Assembly: GCA_036898135.1 (NCBI GenBank)
Contig: CM072513.1
Span: 38,241,937-38,305,936 of the forward strand
Direction of reading: 5' to 3'
Source: Oncomelania hupensis
Taxonomy: Eukaryota; Mollusca; Gastropoda; Littorinimorpha; Pomatiopsidae
Length of the DNA: 64,000 nt
Translations under genes and position numbers: made by a program
Shown here: positions 1 to 12,100 of the stretch, one piece after another
Numbering within the stretch: position 1 is the first letter of the stretch
How the letters are laid out: each line of letters starts with the position of its first letter
The notes under the pieces: generated by a model
Database searches by the model: none
What the model was told of the DNA's origin: nothing
What the model saw: only the letters and a program-made list of their open reading frames with translations

Positions 1-660
1 CCTGCCTTGTTGCTAAGTGAACAGGTTGCGTGGATAAACAAATCTGAGTTACACTTGTTAGGATTCAAGCATCGGGGATGAATTACATTACGGATAAATA
101 AAAATAACAACAACAACAACAGTGTAACAAGGTGAATCCAAATAAATCCAATGGTAGTAAAATGTAAATGTTTTCTTTTTTTTTTAATTTAAATCTCACT
201 ATCTTATTACTACTGGTGAAAGGAACATCTTCAGCCTTCCCAACTTTCTCATTCAACAAAGAGAAGGTCGTAGAATGTCGATCAAAAAATGGATTATCCG
301 TTTAAAATAAGAGTTTATGGTCCTTTTGTGGTTAGAGTTTACCGAGTATACCGGTACGCCGACACCGGTGTTTCGTTATACCGTGGCTTGTCCAACACTG
401 CCAACTAAGGAAAATCATTTCAGTAGTTGAGTTATACATTGAGCGCAAATAATGAACACAGCAATGAAAGGTTGTCGTTCACACTCTATCGTGACTAGTT
501 TTTTCATCACCTGTGATGTGTAAAACAATGTGTTATGTACATGTGCAATGGATAGTTTGTAGCTAGACTGCAAGTTCACAAACAGTAGACCTAATGGTCA
601 CTGTGTTTCAGATGGAACTACTGGTTTTTAATGGAGTTCATATTATAAGCCCCCAATATA
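1..660. other. No gene seen
   Basis: AT-rich sequence with a short AAC run near 105-120. I see no exon, RNA gene or repeat copy that I can match elsewhere in the window. Confidence 0.5.
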
Positions 661-661
661 G

Positions 662-1500
662 TTCCTAGAGCGCACCATGTCAGATCCCTTGCAGATCACG
701 AAGGCAGTCAGCATAGGGGGTAGAGCAATCTCCAACCATCGTTTTGCGGATGACATTGATGGATTGGCTGGAGAGGAACAAGAACTTGAACAGCTGGTAC
801 AGAGGCTTGACATCACCTCCAGAGCCTGTGGAATGAAATAAGTGCAGAGAAGACCAAAATGATGACCAACAACACCAATGGCATCAACACGGACATCAAA
901 GTCCAAGGCCAATAATTCAACACAGTGCATAGCTTCAAATATTTAGGAGCCATTGTATCAGACAATGGGTCCCGACAGGAAGTCCTCTGCAGGATAGCAC
1001 AAACAACTGCTGCCCTGACAAGGTTGAAGCCCATTTGGAAAGACAGGACTATCAGTCTACACTTCAAGATACAAGGCTGCTGCGCTCCCTTGTTATCTCC
1101 ATCTTCCTATACGCTTGCGAAACATGGACCCTCACAGGAGATCTACAACGAAGAATACAAAGCATGGAGATGAAGTGCTACAGAAGACTTCTGGGCATTT
1201 CCTATACCCAGCACATCACCAAGGACGAAGTCCGACAGACCATCACACAAGCCATTGGACAACACGATGACCTGCTCACAGTGGTAAAGAAACGGAAAAT
1301 CCGATGGTACGGTCCCATCACCAGATCATCAAGCCTTGCAAAAAACATCCAGCAAGGCACAGTGCAAGGAGGTAGAAGAGGGAGACCGAAAAAGAGGTGG
1401 GAGGACAACATTCAAGAATGGACTGGCTTGACACTGAGCGAAGCCATGAGGGTTGCAGAGGACAGAGACAGATGGAGTACGCTGATTAAACCATCATGGA
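662..1500 (+). mobile_element. RTE-type LINE copy 1, 5'-truncated and decayed
   Basis: This is the C-terminal part of a reverse-transcriptase polyprotein, related to the copies at 3.0, 4.1, 15.0, 21.8, 40.5 and 60.6 kb. Recognisable pieces are the end of the RT domain (ADDIDGLAGEEQELEQLV), then KYLGAIVSDN, CYRRLLGISYTQHITK and the basic tail RGRPKKRWEDNIQEWTG. A deletion near 838 (GGAATGAAATAAG) and a stop near 913 break the frame, so the reading passes between frames at about 925 and 1035. The copy stops near 1500 without the pentamer tail seen in other copies. It cannot make a working protein. RTE assignment rests on the RT motifs of longer copies; the exact clade was not tested. Confidence 0.85.
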
Positions 1501-1691
1501 ATACTAGGACTGAACTGAATAATTATGCCACTTTCAGGCTCTATATCCTGCTCACATTATTTTATGCATGCATCAGTGCATGTGTGTAAGCCTATGTGAA
1601 TGTGCATAATTATAACTGTATGCAATTCATTCTATTTATAAATATACAATAATTACGCTTATGTTTAGTGCAGAGATTGTGCTGAGTGTAT

Positions 1692-1778
<87 letters not shown>
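1692..1778. repeat. (ATG)n microsatellite
   Basis: About 29 uninterrupted ATG units. The Asp-, His- or Ser-rich reading frames across it are artefacts of the repeat. Confidence 0.97.
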
Positions 1779-2094
1779 TCCATTTAAAAAGCGCGTGTCT
1801 CCATTCATTGTCGAATGCTCTGTGCGCGATAAGGAGAAATAAAGAATACAAAAAACGACAGGAAAGATTAAGTCCGGTGTGGAAGTGGGGGAATGGAAGT
1901 GAACAGCAGAAGTGAGAGATGCATGGTTCACTAAGTTACTACAATGTAAACAAGTGAGTCTTCAGTCTTCTCCTGAACGACTTCACACAGTCTGCCCTTT
2001 TCACAGTCTTAGCGTATTCCAACGAACGAACGAAAAACGATGCTTAACGTCCTATTGCATGAGCGTTAAGGACAATAAAATTGGGCTAAAAAGC

Positions 2095-2530
2095 CCTCAT
2101 CATACATATTTACCAGACCATTTGGTCTGGCTGACAAAGCGTATTCCATAACTTGGAGACTGCATTTTGTAAGGATCTTTTTTTGTGTGTTTTGTTTCTC
2201 CTCAGAGGATGACAGGCGAAAACGTGACTTGGAAGAAGAGCGAAGCTGACGAGATGGCTCATACATAGAAACCAACTCAGACAGGTATCCTGGAGCAGTC
2301 TCATGCACTCATGCGAAAGCAATTCACACAATCTTATGGTCAATACGTAGTTGGTTTTTTTTTATAGGGAGCCAGTGCAGAGTCAAGTACCGGTATAATG
2401 TAATCTGTGGGCTTTGTGCGTGTGATTATTCTGGCGGTCGTGTTTTGGACCTTTTGTAGTTTGTCCAACAGAACGGTAGGAAGACCCCAAAAATTTCTGG
2501 ACATGACAGTTGCTTGGGCGACTGCATTTG
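2095..2530 (-). mobile_element. Non-LTR LINE C-terminal fragment
   Basis: Read on the minus strand, 2530-2395 gives LPTVLLDKLQKVQNTTAR and 2310-2100 gives YLSELVSMYEPSRQLRSSSK. Both match the usual end of CR1/Jockey-superfamily polyproteins, where a line about the 'DKLQRVQNAAAR' type is followed by 'PSRxLRSSS'. Frameshifts and stops separate them. This is a dead fragment of a LINE family different from the RTE copies around it. Confidence 0.65.
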
Positions 2531-2965
2531 CGGCTGCTTGGGACTAAGTTAATTTTGTAATATAAGTTGAAAACTTTTGTTTTTTACAGCCATTAAAGAA
2601 AAAGCGACGAGTCAGCATTTTCGGCGTTTTCTGCATTTTAGGCCACCGGCCGATGGCAAGAGTGTTGATTTAAAGCTTTTATAAGTTAGTCCTTGATATG
2701 ATCTTTGTAAACAAATGTTTTTAAACCTCATAAACTTAATGTATCATGCATGACAAAATTAGTTGCATTTTCAAGGAGTTTAAGCATAAAATGAAGCTGT
2801 CACGCACTTGAACCTTAATTATTTCGCTGTTTCTTCTTCAATGGTAGGGTTTCTGGTAGTTCTCCAGATTCTCAAAATTTGACAATAATAAGCAATAAAT
2901 TTTTACACACAAAATGAAATATAACAAAACGTTAAAAAAAAATAAATAAAAAAGTAATAAATTTA
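2531..2965. other. No gene seen
   Basis: AT-rich spacer between two LINE fragments, ending in an A-rich stretch (2930-2960). No coding signal or repeat match noticed. Confidence 0.5.
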
Positions 2966-4092
2966 TTATCCTATCCTACCCTCTCCCGCAACTTGAAAGT
3001 CGTTTGGGCACCACAGATGATCGTTTAACCAGCGTACTGCATCTTTCTCTGTCCTCAGCAACCCTCATGGCTTCGCTCAGTGTCAACCCAGTCCATTTTC
3101 GAATGTTGTCCTCCCACATCTTTTTCTGCCTCCTTGCACCGTGCCTTGCAGTATGGTCTTTGCAACCTCTGATGCTCTGCTGACGTGGCATAAAATCGGA
3201 GTTTCCGTTTCTTCATCACTGTGAACATGTCATCGTAATGGTCAATGGCTTATGTGATGGTCTGTCGGACTTTGTCGTTGGTGATGTGCTGAGTAAAGGA
3301 AATGCCCAGAAGTCTTCTGTAGCACCTCATCTCCATGCTTTGTATTCTTCGTTGCAGATCTCCGGTGAGGGTCCATGTCTCGCAAGCGTATTAGAAGATG
3401 GAGATGACACATTGTATGATACAATGGCTCCTAAATATTTGAAGCTATGCACTGTTTTGAGGGATTGGCCTTGCACTTTGATGTCAGTTTTGATGCCATT
3501 GGTGTTGTTGGTCATCATTTTGGTCTTCTCTACACTTATTTCCATTCCATAGGCTCTGGAGGTGGGGTCAAGCCTCTGTACCAGCTGTTCAAGTTCTTGT
3601 TTCTCTCCAGTCAATCCATCAATGTCATCCTAACGGAGGTTGGAGATTACTCTACCCACTATGCTGACTATGCCTTCGTGATCTGAAAGGGCATGATGCG
3701 CTCTAGGAAGATGTTGAACAGTGTTGGGGAGAGTAGTCATCCTTGGCGCTCGCCGTTTGTTATTCTGAACCAGTTCCCGATGGCGCTGTTGTGGAGGACT
3801 GCACTGGTAGCCTTTTAATACAGGCTTTTGATACTTCAATAATTGTAGGGCTGATGTTGTACACTCTGATGATTGCCCACACAGCTGCATGCCGGACTCG
3901 GTCAAACGTTCTCTTGAATGAAGTCTACAAACACATGATATAGATGTTGTTGGAGCTGTAGGTATTTTTCACAGATTATTATGAGGTTGAAAATCTGTTC
4001 AATGGTACTTCGCCCTGCCCTGCATCCTGCTTATTCTTCAGCTATGATTTGTTCAGCTTGGGGTTTCAACCTGTTGAGTATTATTTTCAACA
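2966..4092 (-). mobile_element. RTE-type LINE copy 2, left arm of a head-to-head pair
   Basis: The 3' end lies at about 2966 with the family's CCTATCC-type tail, and the element reads leftward. Minus-strand pieces include WEDNIRKWTGLTLSEAMRVA, KYLGAIVSYN and IDF-type RT sequence near 3900-4090, with many stops and indels. The copy ends abruptly near 4092, where copy 3 begins on the opposite strand without spacer. It is non-coding in its present state. Confidence 0.85.
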
Positions 4093-5215
4093 TGTATACA
4101 ACATGTTGTAGACTTCAAAAAGGCCTTTGACCGAGTCTGGCATGCAGCTCTGTGGGCAACCATGAGAGTGTACAACATCAGTCCTAAAATTATTGAAGTC
4201 ATCAAAAGCCTGTATTAAAAGGCTACCAGTGCAGTCCTCCATAACAACGCCATCGGAAACTGGTTCAGAACAACAATCGGTGTGCGTCAAGGATGCCTAC
4301 TCTCTCCCACACTCTTCAACATCTTCCTAGAGCGCATCATATCAGATGCCCTTGCAGATCACGAAGGCACAGTCAGCATAGGAGGAGAGCAATCTCCAAA
4401 CTTCGTTTTGCGGATGACATTGATGGATTGGCTGGAGAGGAACAAGAACTTGAACAGCTGGTACAGAGGCTTGACACCACTTCCAGAGCCTATGGAATGG
4501 AAATAAGTGCAGAGAAGACCAAATGATGACCAACAACACCAATGGCATCAAAATTGACATCAAAGTCCAAGGCCAATCCCTCAACACAGTGCATAGCTTC
4601 AAATATTTAGGAGCCATTGTATCAGACAATGGGCCTCGACAGGAAGTCCTCTCCAGGATCGCACAAACAACTGCTGCCCTGGCAAGGTTGAAGCCCATAT
4701 GGAAAGACTGGACCATCAGTCTACATTCCAAGGTAAGACTTCTGTGTTCCCGTGTCATCTCCATCTTCCTATACGCTTGCGAGACATGGACTCTCACAGC
4801 AGATCTACAACGAAGAATACAAAGTATGGAGATGAGGTGCTACAGAAGACTTCTGGGCATTTCTTATACCCAGCACATCACCAACGACGAAGTCCGACAG
4901 ACCATCACACAAGCCATTGGATCGAACACGATGACCTGCTCACAGTGGTGAAAAAACGGAAACTCCGATGGTATGGCCACGTCACCAGATCATCAGGCCT
5001 TGCAAAGACTATTCTGCAAGGCACAGTGCAAGGAGGTAGAAGAAGAAGGAGACCGAAAAAGAGGTGGGAGGACAACATTCGAGAATGGACTGGTTTGACA
5101 CTGAGCGAAGCCATCAGGGTTGCTGAGGATCGAGAAAGATGGAGTATGCTGGTTAAACGATCATCTGTGGTGCCCCTACGACCTCCGAGTTACGGGATAG
5201 GATAGGATAGGATAG
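4093..5215 (+). mobile_element. RTE-type LINE copy 3, right arm of a head-to-head pair
   Basis: It starts inside RT motif A (VDFKKAFDRVWHAAL at about 4108), passes motif B (GVRQGCLLSPTLFNIFLE at about 4280) and motif C (FADDIDGL near 4410), and ends with KRRWEDNIREWTGLTLSEAI and a GGATA pentamer tail at about 5200-5215. Frameshifts occur near 4390, 4525 and 4920. It is the best preserved of the first three copies but has lost the endonuclease domain by 5' truncation. Confidence 0.9.
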
Positions 5216-5778
5216 ATGTAAAGTAGTTTAATTCCACTGGCAAAGAGATCGATCGCCATAGTCAATGGATAGATCCACACAGCGTAGATGAGATTGATGA
5301 GGCCTACACCCACTCCTGAATAGAGGGCGAGCCTCATCATTCTCGGTTACGCTGTGTGTGTAGTGATCAGTGTTAGCAAAAGGACGGGCATGGAGCATTG
5401 ATTGTCGCAAGTACAATTGTTTTCTTGAGATGCGGGGTCACTTTCACAAGCGTTAAGATTTCTTCTTCAGCACACCTTCATTTCCGAATTACGCGTTGGT
5501 TGGCCTTTCCTCGACGTTATAAAAAGAAATGGAAAAAAATAGAAAAGGTAAATATTGTCTTTCGTTTTTAAAGTTTAAACTCAGTTTCGTTCCTTCGAGC
5601 TGTGTCTTAAGTCTCTTTCTCTTTATTTCTTTCTTTCTACGTTTCTTTTCACTGCCTAAATAACCATTCTTCGTCTTCTTCTTCTTCTTCTTCTTCTTCC
5701 TCCTCCTCTCCTTCTCCGCCTCCTCTTCTTCCACCCCCTCTCTCCCCCTGTTCTCTAGCTGTTCTCCTCCTTCTTCTG

Positions 5779-5810
<32 letters not shown>

Positions 5811-6289
5811 GGCACGCGCGCACGCACAAACACACACCCCTTCTCTCCTCTCCCCCTCCTCCCCCTACACACATCAGTAGCAGAAACATTAGGTATCAAC
5901 ACTAAAAAACAAAAGCTGTATGACGCAGACTCGGATGATTTGTGAAACTCGGCACATAATGCATGCGCCATTTCTATTTTCTATTTTCGGCGGTAATCTG
6001 GCTTCAACGTCTTGCTTTCATCGTGGTCGTCTGCTTCAGTGGTCGTTGCTGGGTTGCTGATGGGGGATGCTGACGTTGTCGGCGTCGGGTGGCGGTGACA
6101 GCAATCGCCTTATTCTCCGCTTCACTTCAGACACTTCAAGTTGCTGAGCCTCTACATACACTGATCGTTCGAGACTTTCTGAGAACTTGGGACAGAGCGG
6201 TCAAAAGCAGGTGATATTTCTCAGTCTTTTGCGAAATTAGTTTTGAATAGTCAACAAGAGACCGAATGCATCATCATCCTCATCATCCT

Positions 6290-6339
<50 letters not shown>

Positions 6340-6480
6340 ATTATTATGGTCGATGGTCTGTACCAATGTAGCCTCGAGGTTTGTCCGTTTGAATTACAGG
6401 ATGCCTGAGCTAGGTCGAGATCAAAATTCAAAATTGAGCAAAAATTTAATGTCTAATTCACGCTACGAGATGACTATTTA
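5216..6480. other. Non-coding stretch with low-complexity tracts
   Basis: Contains CT/TTC-rich sequence at 5600-5765, a CA run at 5783-5811, and a CAT run followed by a CAG run at 6268-6340. Long reading frames here are composed of repeated residues and carry no domain. I see no gene. Confidence 0.6.
6268..6340. repeat. (CAT)n-(CAG)n compound microsatellite
   Basis: A run of CATCAT units passes directly into about ten CAG units at 6309-6338. Its reading frames (poly-His/poly-Gln, poly-Ala/poly-Asp) have no surrounding coding context. Confidence 0.9.
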
Positions 6481-7275
6481 GTATTCCAAACCATTTCAAT
6501 GTACCTATACGTGCTAACATCACAGAGTATACCCATATAAGTAACGCTTAATATCTCGTCACGATTTTACTACTACAACGTTTGATATTCTGGATGCCGG
6601 GCCTGCAAAGCTGAAAAGAGGAAATAATTGGAAGGAAAGAAGAAGATGAAGCTGCTGTAGCAAGGGGAAGAGATTGGGTGGGAATATTACTAACATGTGA
6701 AATTCTATTCTGTTCTCTCACTGTCATATAAAAAAAAAAATTATTTTTACGCATTTATTTTTGAGGATTCTGCAGAGAACGGTGAATGGGGATATTCCAA
6801 TTGTATTTATTTATTCATTCATAGGCCTACATTTATTTTAATTTTATTTACTTTTATTTATGTTATGTTATTTATTTGAACTGCATCACTATAATTTCTC
6901 AAAATGAAGTTCAACAGCGACTTAGCATAATGAGCGAAGAGCACGAACAAAAGGAAAAATATAAATAAAGAAATAAAATAATAAAACACATAGCACAGGG
7001 GGAAAGTGGTGGAGGAGAGAAGAGTGAGAAATATTTCCAAGGACCAGAAATCTACTTCCGTGCAAAAGACTGACAGTAACTGGATAATCTTTGGTACAAG
7101 TGACAGTGTGCAATGCCAGATTCACCAGCGGAGCTGTCATGGATCCAAACAACAGAGTTATCTGGTCTTGGTGGATTAAGGTGATTTCCCCTAGGTGTAT
7201 CTGATGTAAACATTCAGATACTGAAACTGTACGTTCCTTTATCGGAACATTGTGTAAATGTGATCGTTGCCCATC
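6481..7275. other. Region upstream of TTL, no promoter element identified
   Basis: AT-rich sequence leading to the TTL start codon. A 5' UTR and promoter must lie here or further upstream if the ATG at 7276 is in the first exon, but I see no TATA box or initiator convincing enough to mark. Confidence 0.4.
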
Positions 7276-7450
7276 ATGGCAGCAGGTGATCAGAAATACC
7301 TCTTCGTTAACAGAGACAAGGGGAGTTCTGTGTACCGAGCTGTTGGGAAATATTTGGAGAAAAGAGGTGACTGGAAGAGACAGCCTCCTGACTCTCCGCG
7401 TTTCAACCTGATGCTAGGAGACAGAAACAGACTTCCTTGGCATCTTTTTG
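7276..7450 (+). CDS. TTL: TTL coding exon 1
   Basis: Encodes [20 protein letters not shown] through RNRLPWHLF and ends with one base of the next codon before GTAAAT. This is the N-terminal tubulin-contacting part of TTL. Confidence 0.95.
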
Positions 7451-9089
7451 GTAAATTATCGTCCCCACTACGTGACAGAAGGAGGGGAAGAAATGAAAAG
7501 AGAGAGAGATAGAGAAAGAGAGAGAGAGGTGTTAGATTGGCCCTATAATCGATCTTGATGAGGTTCCCAAGACCCAACCCGCTGGTCTCATTGATAGGTA
7601 TAGGCACCAACTTAGAATTTTTTTAGACTCCAGCTTGTTGGAGTAGATGCTATCCTTAAATAACTTGTCCAGACTATTCTTGAACCCATTAAGTGATCTA
7701 GCATCCACAGCCTCGGCAGTCAGGTTATTCCAAGGGGTTACCACTCTATTAGTAAAATACTTATTAAATTTGCGAGTATTATTAAAAGTTTTAATAAGTT
7801 TAAATTTGTGACCTCGTGTTAAACCAACGTCATTACAATTTAAAAGAGAACAAGTGGTTAAAGGTGGTTAAAGGATCATACAATTTGTGCACAATTTTAA
7901 AAATTTCGATTAAATCACCCCGCTCTCTCCTATACTCTAAACTGGGTATAACCTCAGTGACTTCAGTCTCTCCTCGTAGGAAAGTCCTGACATTCCACAA
8001 ATCTTCCTGGTGAATCTGCGCTGGACACCCTTGATCAAGTCAACATGCCTCCTCAAATATGGGCACCAGACGGGGTTAGCATACTCCAAGATGGGACGTA
8101 TAAGAGCCTTAAAGAGGGGGGGGGGGGGGAGGCCATTATATCCTTGGATTTATTACTTATAGTTCTTACAAGCAGGGCTGATATTTTTTTGGCTTTCTGA
8201 ACAGTATCTCAAAGTGGTTCTCAAAGCTGCATGAGCTCTGTATCCACTATCACTCCAAGATCCCTCTCGGCACCAGTGGTCTCAGCCTTACACCTTTCTT
8301 TACCGTCATTCATAAAATAATCATGCTGGGGATTATTTTTCCCCAGACGCATTTAACACCTTACATTTTTCACTGTTAAATTTAAGTAGCCATGTTTCCG
8401 TCCATTCAACCAACTTGTCAATGCATTTCTGCATTCTTTCCTTAGACTCCTCACTTTCATCAACTTTTGCATATGCCTTTGTGTCATCAGCAAATATCTT
8501 TATGTCACACTCTACCTTCTCTGGCATGTCATTTATAAAATATATAAATAATGTTGGCCCCAACACGCTACCCTGAGGGACACCACTTGTAACACTTATT
8601 TTGTCAGAACTGTTACTGTTAACAGTCACGTACTGGGTCCTGTCAGTCAGGAAACTCCTTATCCATGCAAGTGGGCTGCCACTTATGCCATAATCTTTTG
8701 ATTTCTGTAAAAGTCTGAGATGTGGAACAGTATCGAATGCCTTCCTAAGATCAAGATGTACAGCATCGACTGGGTGGCCTTCATCCAAGGAGGACATCCA
8801 GTCATTTATTGTCGCCAACAACTCAGTAACACATGACCTACCCCTGGAAAAGCCAAACTGGTCATCATGTAGAAGGCCATTCTCGATGAAGTGAGAGCAC
8901 TAACAAATCCCTCAAATACCTTAAGACAACTGAGGTGAGGCTAACAGGGTGATAATTACCCGGAGAACTTTTGTCACCTTTCTTATAGATTGGTTTAACC
9001 TCTGCCTCCTTCCACTCATATCAGGTATCATGCCAATGCTCATTGTTCTATCAAAAAGTAACTTGAGAGGCAAGTTATTTATTGTTGTC

Positions 9090-9148
<59 letters not shown>

Positions 9149-12100
9149 GTATTACATGTTCGCATTATTTTACTATTAGTAATAGTAATATAATGCTACC
9201 CTGTAGGTTCTTTTTCTTATGTTAGTGAGAGAAAGTGACTGTTATCATGTTTTACAGACCCAGTTCATAGAAACATTTCAAGAGGCATCAACTTTTATAT
9301 GACCTTTGTCTCAAAGCATGTTTGTAATACAGCTCACAATAACTACAGTATATAGGTACACTCCCTTTGTCCAGTTGACTGCATTCTTTCTTAAATGACA
9401 CTTCATACATGGCTTGTTTTGTTATCAGGTCAGGTACCAGGCCTTACACAGATTGTGAACTACTACAGAGGGTCAGAAGCTTTGTGCCGCAAGACATCCA
9501 TGACCAGGTAGATGCTAGATATTTATAACAACAACAATTTATAACCCTTTCTAACTGAACCTGCACCAACTTGCAGAAGTATTTTCATGAATTAGGTAAC
9601 TATATAAGATTTTTTTTCTTCTTGCAGCTAAAGAACCTACACAAATATTGAGATGCTATATAAAACATTATAATACAGATATTTGCCATTACATTAAACA
9701 CTCACACACATATACACACTGCATAGTTAAGACTGCTAAGGCCTACTCCCAATACAGCTTCAGCTGATGGTGAGGCCTATTATTTAAAAACTGCATGATA
9801 TAACACAGTGCCAAAGAGGCTGCTTGTTAAAATGTATTGTTTAAATTGGTTTTGCATCGGTTTTGTCCGCTTTCTCCAAACAGATAATATTATTTTTCCT
9901 GTCATAATTTCATTTGTTATTTATGGATATTTATTGACAATTTTTGGGGTTCTTCTCAGGGTATTTCGACACCACATTAAGAAGACGAAGCAGCGGCCTT
10001 TGGAGTGGTTGCCCAGGTCGTTCATCCTGACCCCACACATTAATCTCACACAATCGTCTGACTCAAGTCGGCACCTCAGCTCTTGCAGAACATTGCGTGG
10101 CAGAAGCGATGACAGAGACCAGCTCAAAGACTTTGTCCAAAAGTTAGCACCACAGGACTGCGGATACTGGATTGTAAAAAGTACCTCTGGTTCTAAAGGT
10201 CAGTCAGACCAATTAAGATGGAAGATTTGTTGACAGAAGTTGGTAACTGCAAAATGAAGTAGCTTTATGAATAGAATTTCTTTTGAAAGGACTCGACACT
10301 ACAGAAAAGGTTAAAAAATAGTCTATTCAAGACAAATTTGGGAACACAGAATTAGGGTAAAGTACTAAAACCACAGTTCCTTCTAAAACCTTTTCACCCA
10401 TAAACTGTACTGCAGCCAAGACTCAAAAGTCCACCTTTTTCCCAGTTTTATTTCAACATCTAATCATCTGTTGGTAGGTGATGGCATCAAGATTTCCAGG
10501 GATGTGGAGGAATTGTTGGGCTATGTTGACAGTCAGACCAAAGCGTTTGTGTGCCAGCAATACGTTCATCCTCCCTTGTTGCTTTCTCATGGCAGAAAGT
10601 TTGATATAAGGTGAGTTTAATGAGGCAAACTGAAAGACTTTTAATTTGGATTTTTGCAAAAGTACCATCTCTAAATAATAATAATAATGACAAAATGTAT
10701 CAACATTACTGTGTTCAGTTAAGTTCACTTTGATATTAACATAATGACCATATTAATCCCAAATTAATAAAGGGCAGTCTATTGTTATAGGCATAAGACA
10801 TGAGGAACACTAAACAAAGAATAATCTTTACATCATCTTCTCTGGCCTTTATATCTGTCTGCTACCAGGTGCTGGGTGCTTGTGGATCTGTTTTACAATG
10901 TCTACCTCTATCATGAAGGGGTACTGAGAACAGCCTCTGATCCATACTCAGATGATCTCAGTCAGGTGACCTCACACTTAACCAATCACAGCCTGCAGAA
11001 GGAATTGTCGCAACATTTTGGGCAGTACGAGGAAGGCAACGAAATGTTTTTTGATGATTTTGACAGGTTGGGGGCTTGTTCTGCTTTCGTCATTGTTGTG
11101 CATAAAATTATGTTGGTATTTATATGTGTACATGCAGGAATGTTTAGGCTTGCTTTAAACTTAAAGTTTCAATATACAACATTTTATTGTTCCCCCAAGG
11201 TTGACCTTTTTTTTTTTCTCAAATCCAACTTTTTTTGTGTGCTTCTTCTTCTTTAGCTATTTGAGGACTACGCATGGTGTGAGCTTGGAATCCAAGATAT
11301 TGCCACAAATTCGCACCATCACAAGAACCTGTTTTGCCATAATACAAGAAGTGAGTCTTTTGTTTATTTTATAAGGATTTTTTGTTCACTTTTATTGGTG
11401 GCATTCGATAGCAGGATTTACCACAAGTAGCGTCATTGGATATTTCATCAGTTTTATCCAATAATGAATGATATTATTTTCCATATTGTAAACACAAAAA
11501 CAACACAGCCAATTTGGCTAAGTAATGAAGTTTTCAGCCATTTCATTCTTGGATAAGTTTTATTTACTAATCAAAAGATGGAGCTGAGGGCTGAAAACAC
11601 CAGTACCTAGCTAAACTGACTGCAGTTCAATATTAAATACCTACATGTTTCAAATATCAATTACTGTTCTTGAATAATAATTAATATATTAGTTGAATAT
11701 TAATTAGACTTTCACTTATTTCCTGTATCATGAACAGCAAATCAACACAGGTAGCGCGGGCTACTGGAGCTTTCAGCTGTTTGGTTTGGATTTCATGGTG
11801 GACGAACGTTTCAAAGTGTGGCTCATTGAAATAAACGGTGCTCCAGCTTGTGCAAGGTATAGTACTTATTTACTCATTTATTGCTTTTTACACCTTCAAA
11901 GCAAACCCCAAAGCTCATTTCTTCTCTAAAGTCTTCTCCTGATCTGTTCTGTCTTCAAACTGTTTCTTCCATATTGCCTCACCATTTTTATTAGATCCTG
12001 CAGACCCTTTCAAGCCAAATCAGAACCAAGGTGTGCATGATAGATGCACAATGTTTTCAACACTTCTTTAGCAAGCACCTGTTTATTTTCTAATTCATAT

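Noticed and set aside
1661..1931. Reading frames of poly-Asp, poly-His and poly-Ser around 1.7 kb
   Set aside because: They are the three frames of an ATG microsatellite.
5489..5971. A 160-codon minus-strand frame rich in Cys/Val and Glu/Lys
   Set aside because: Built from CA and TTC tracts; no domain and no splice context.
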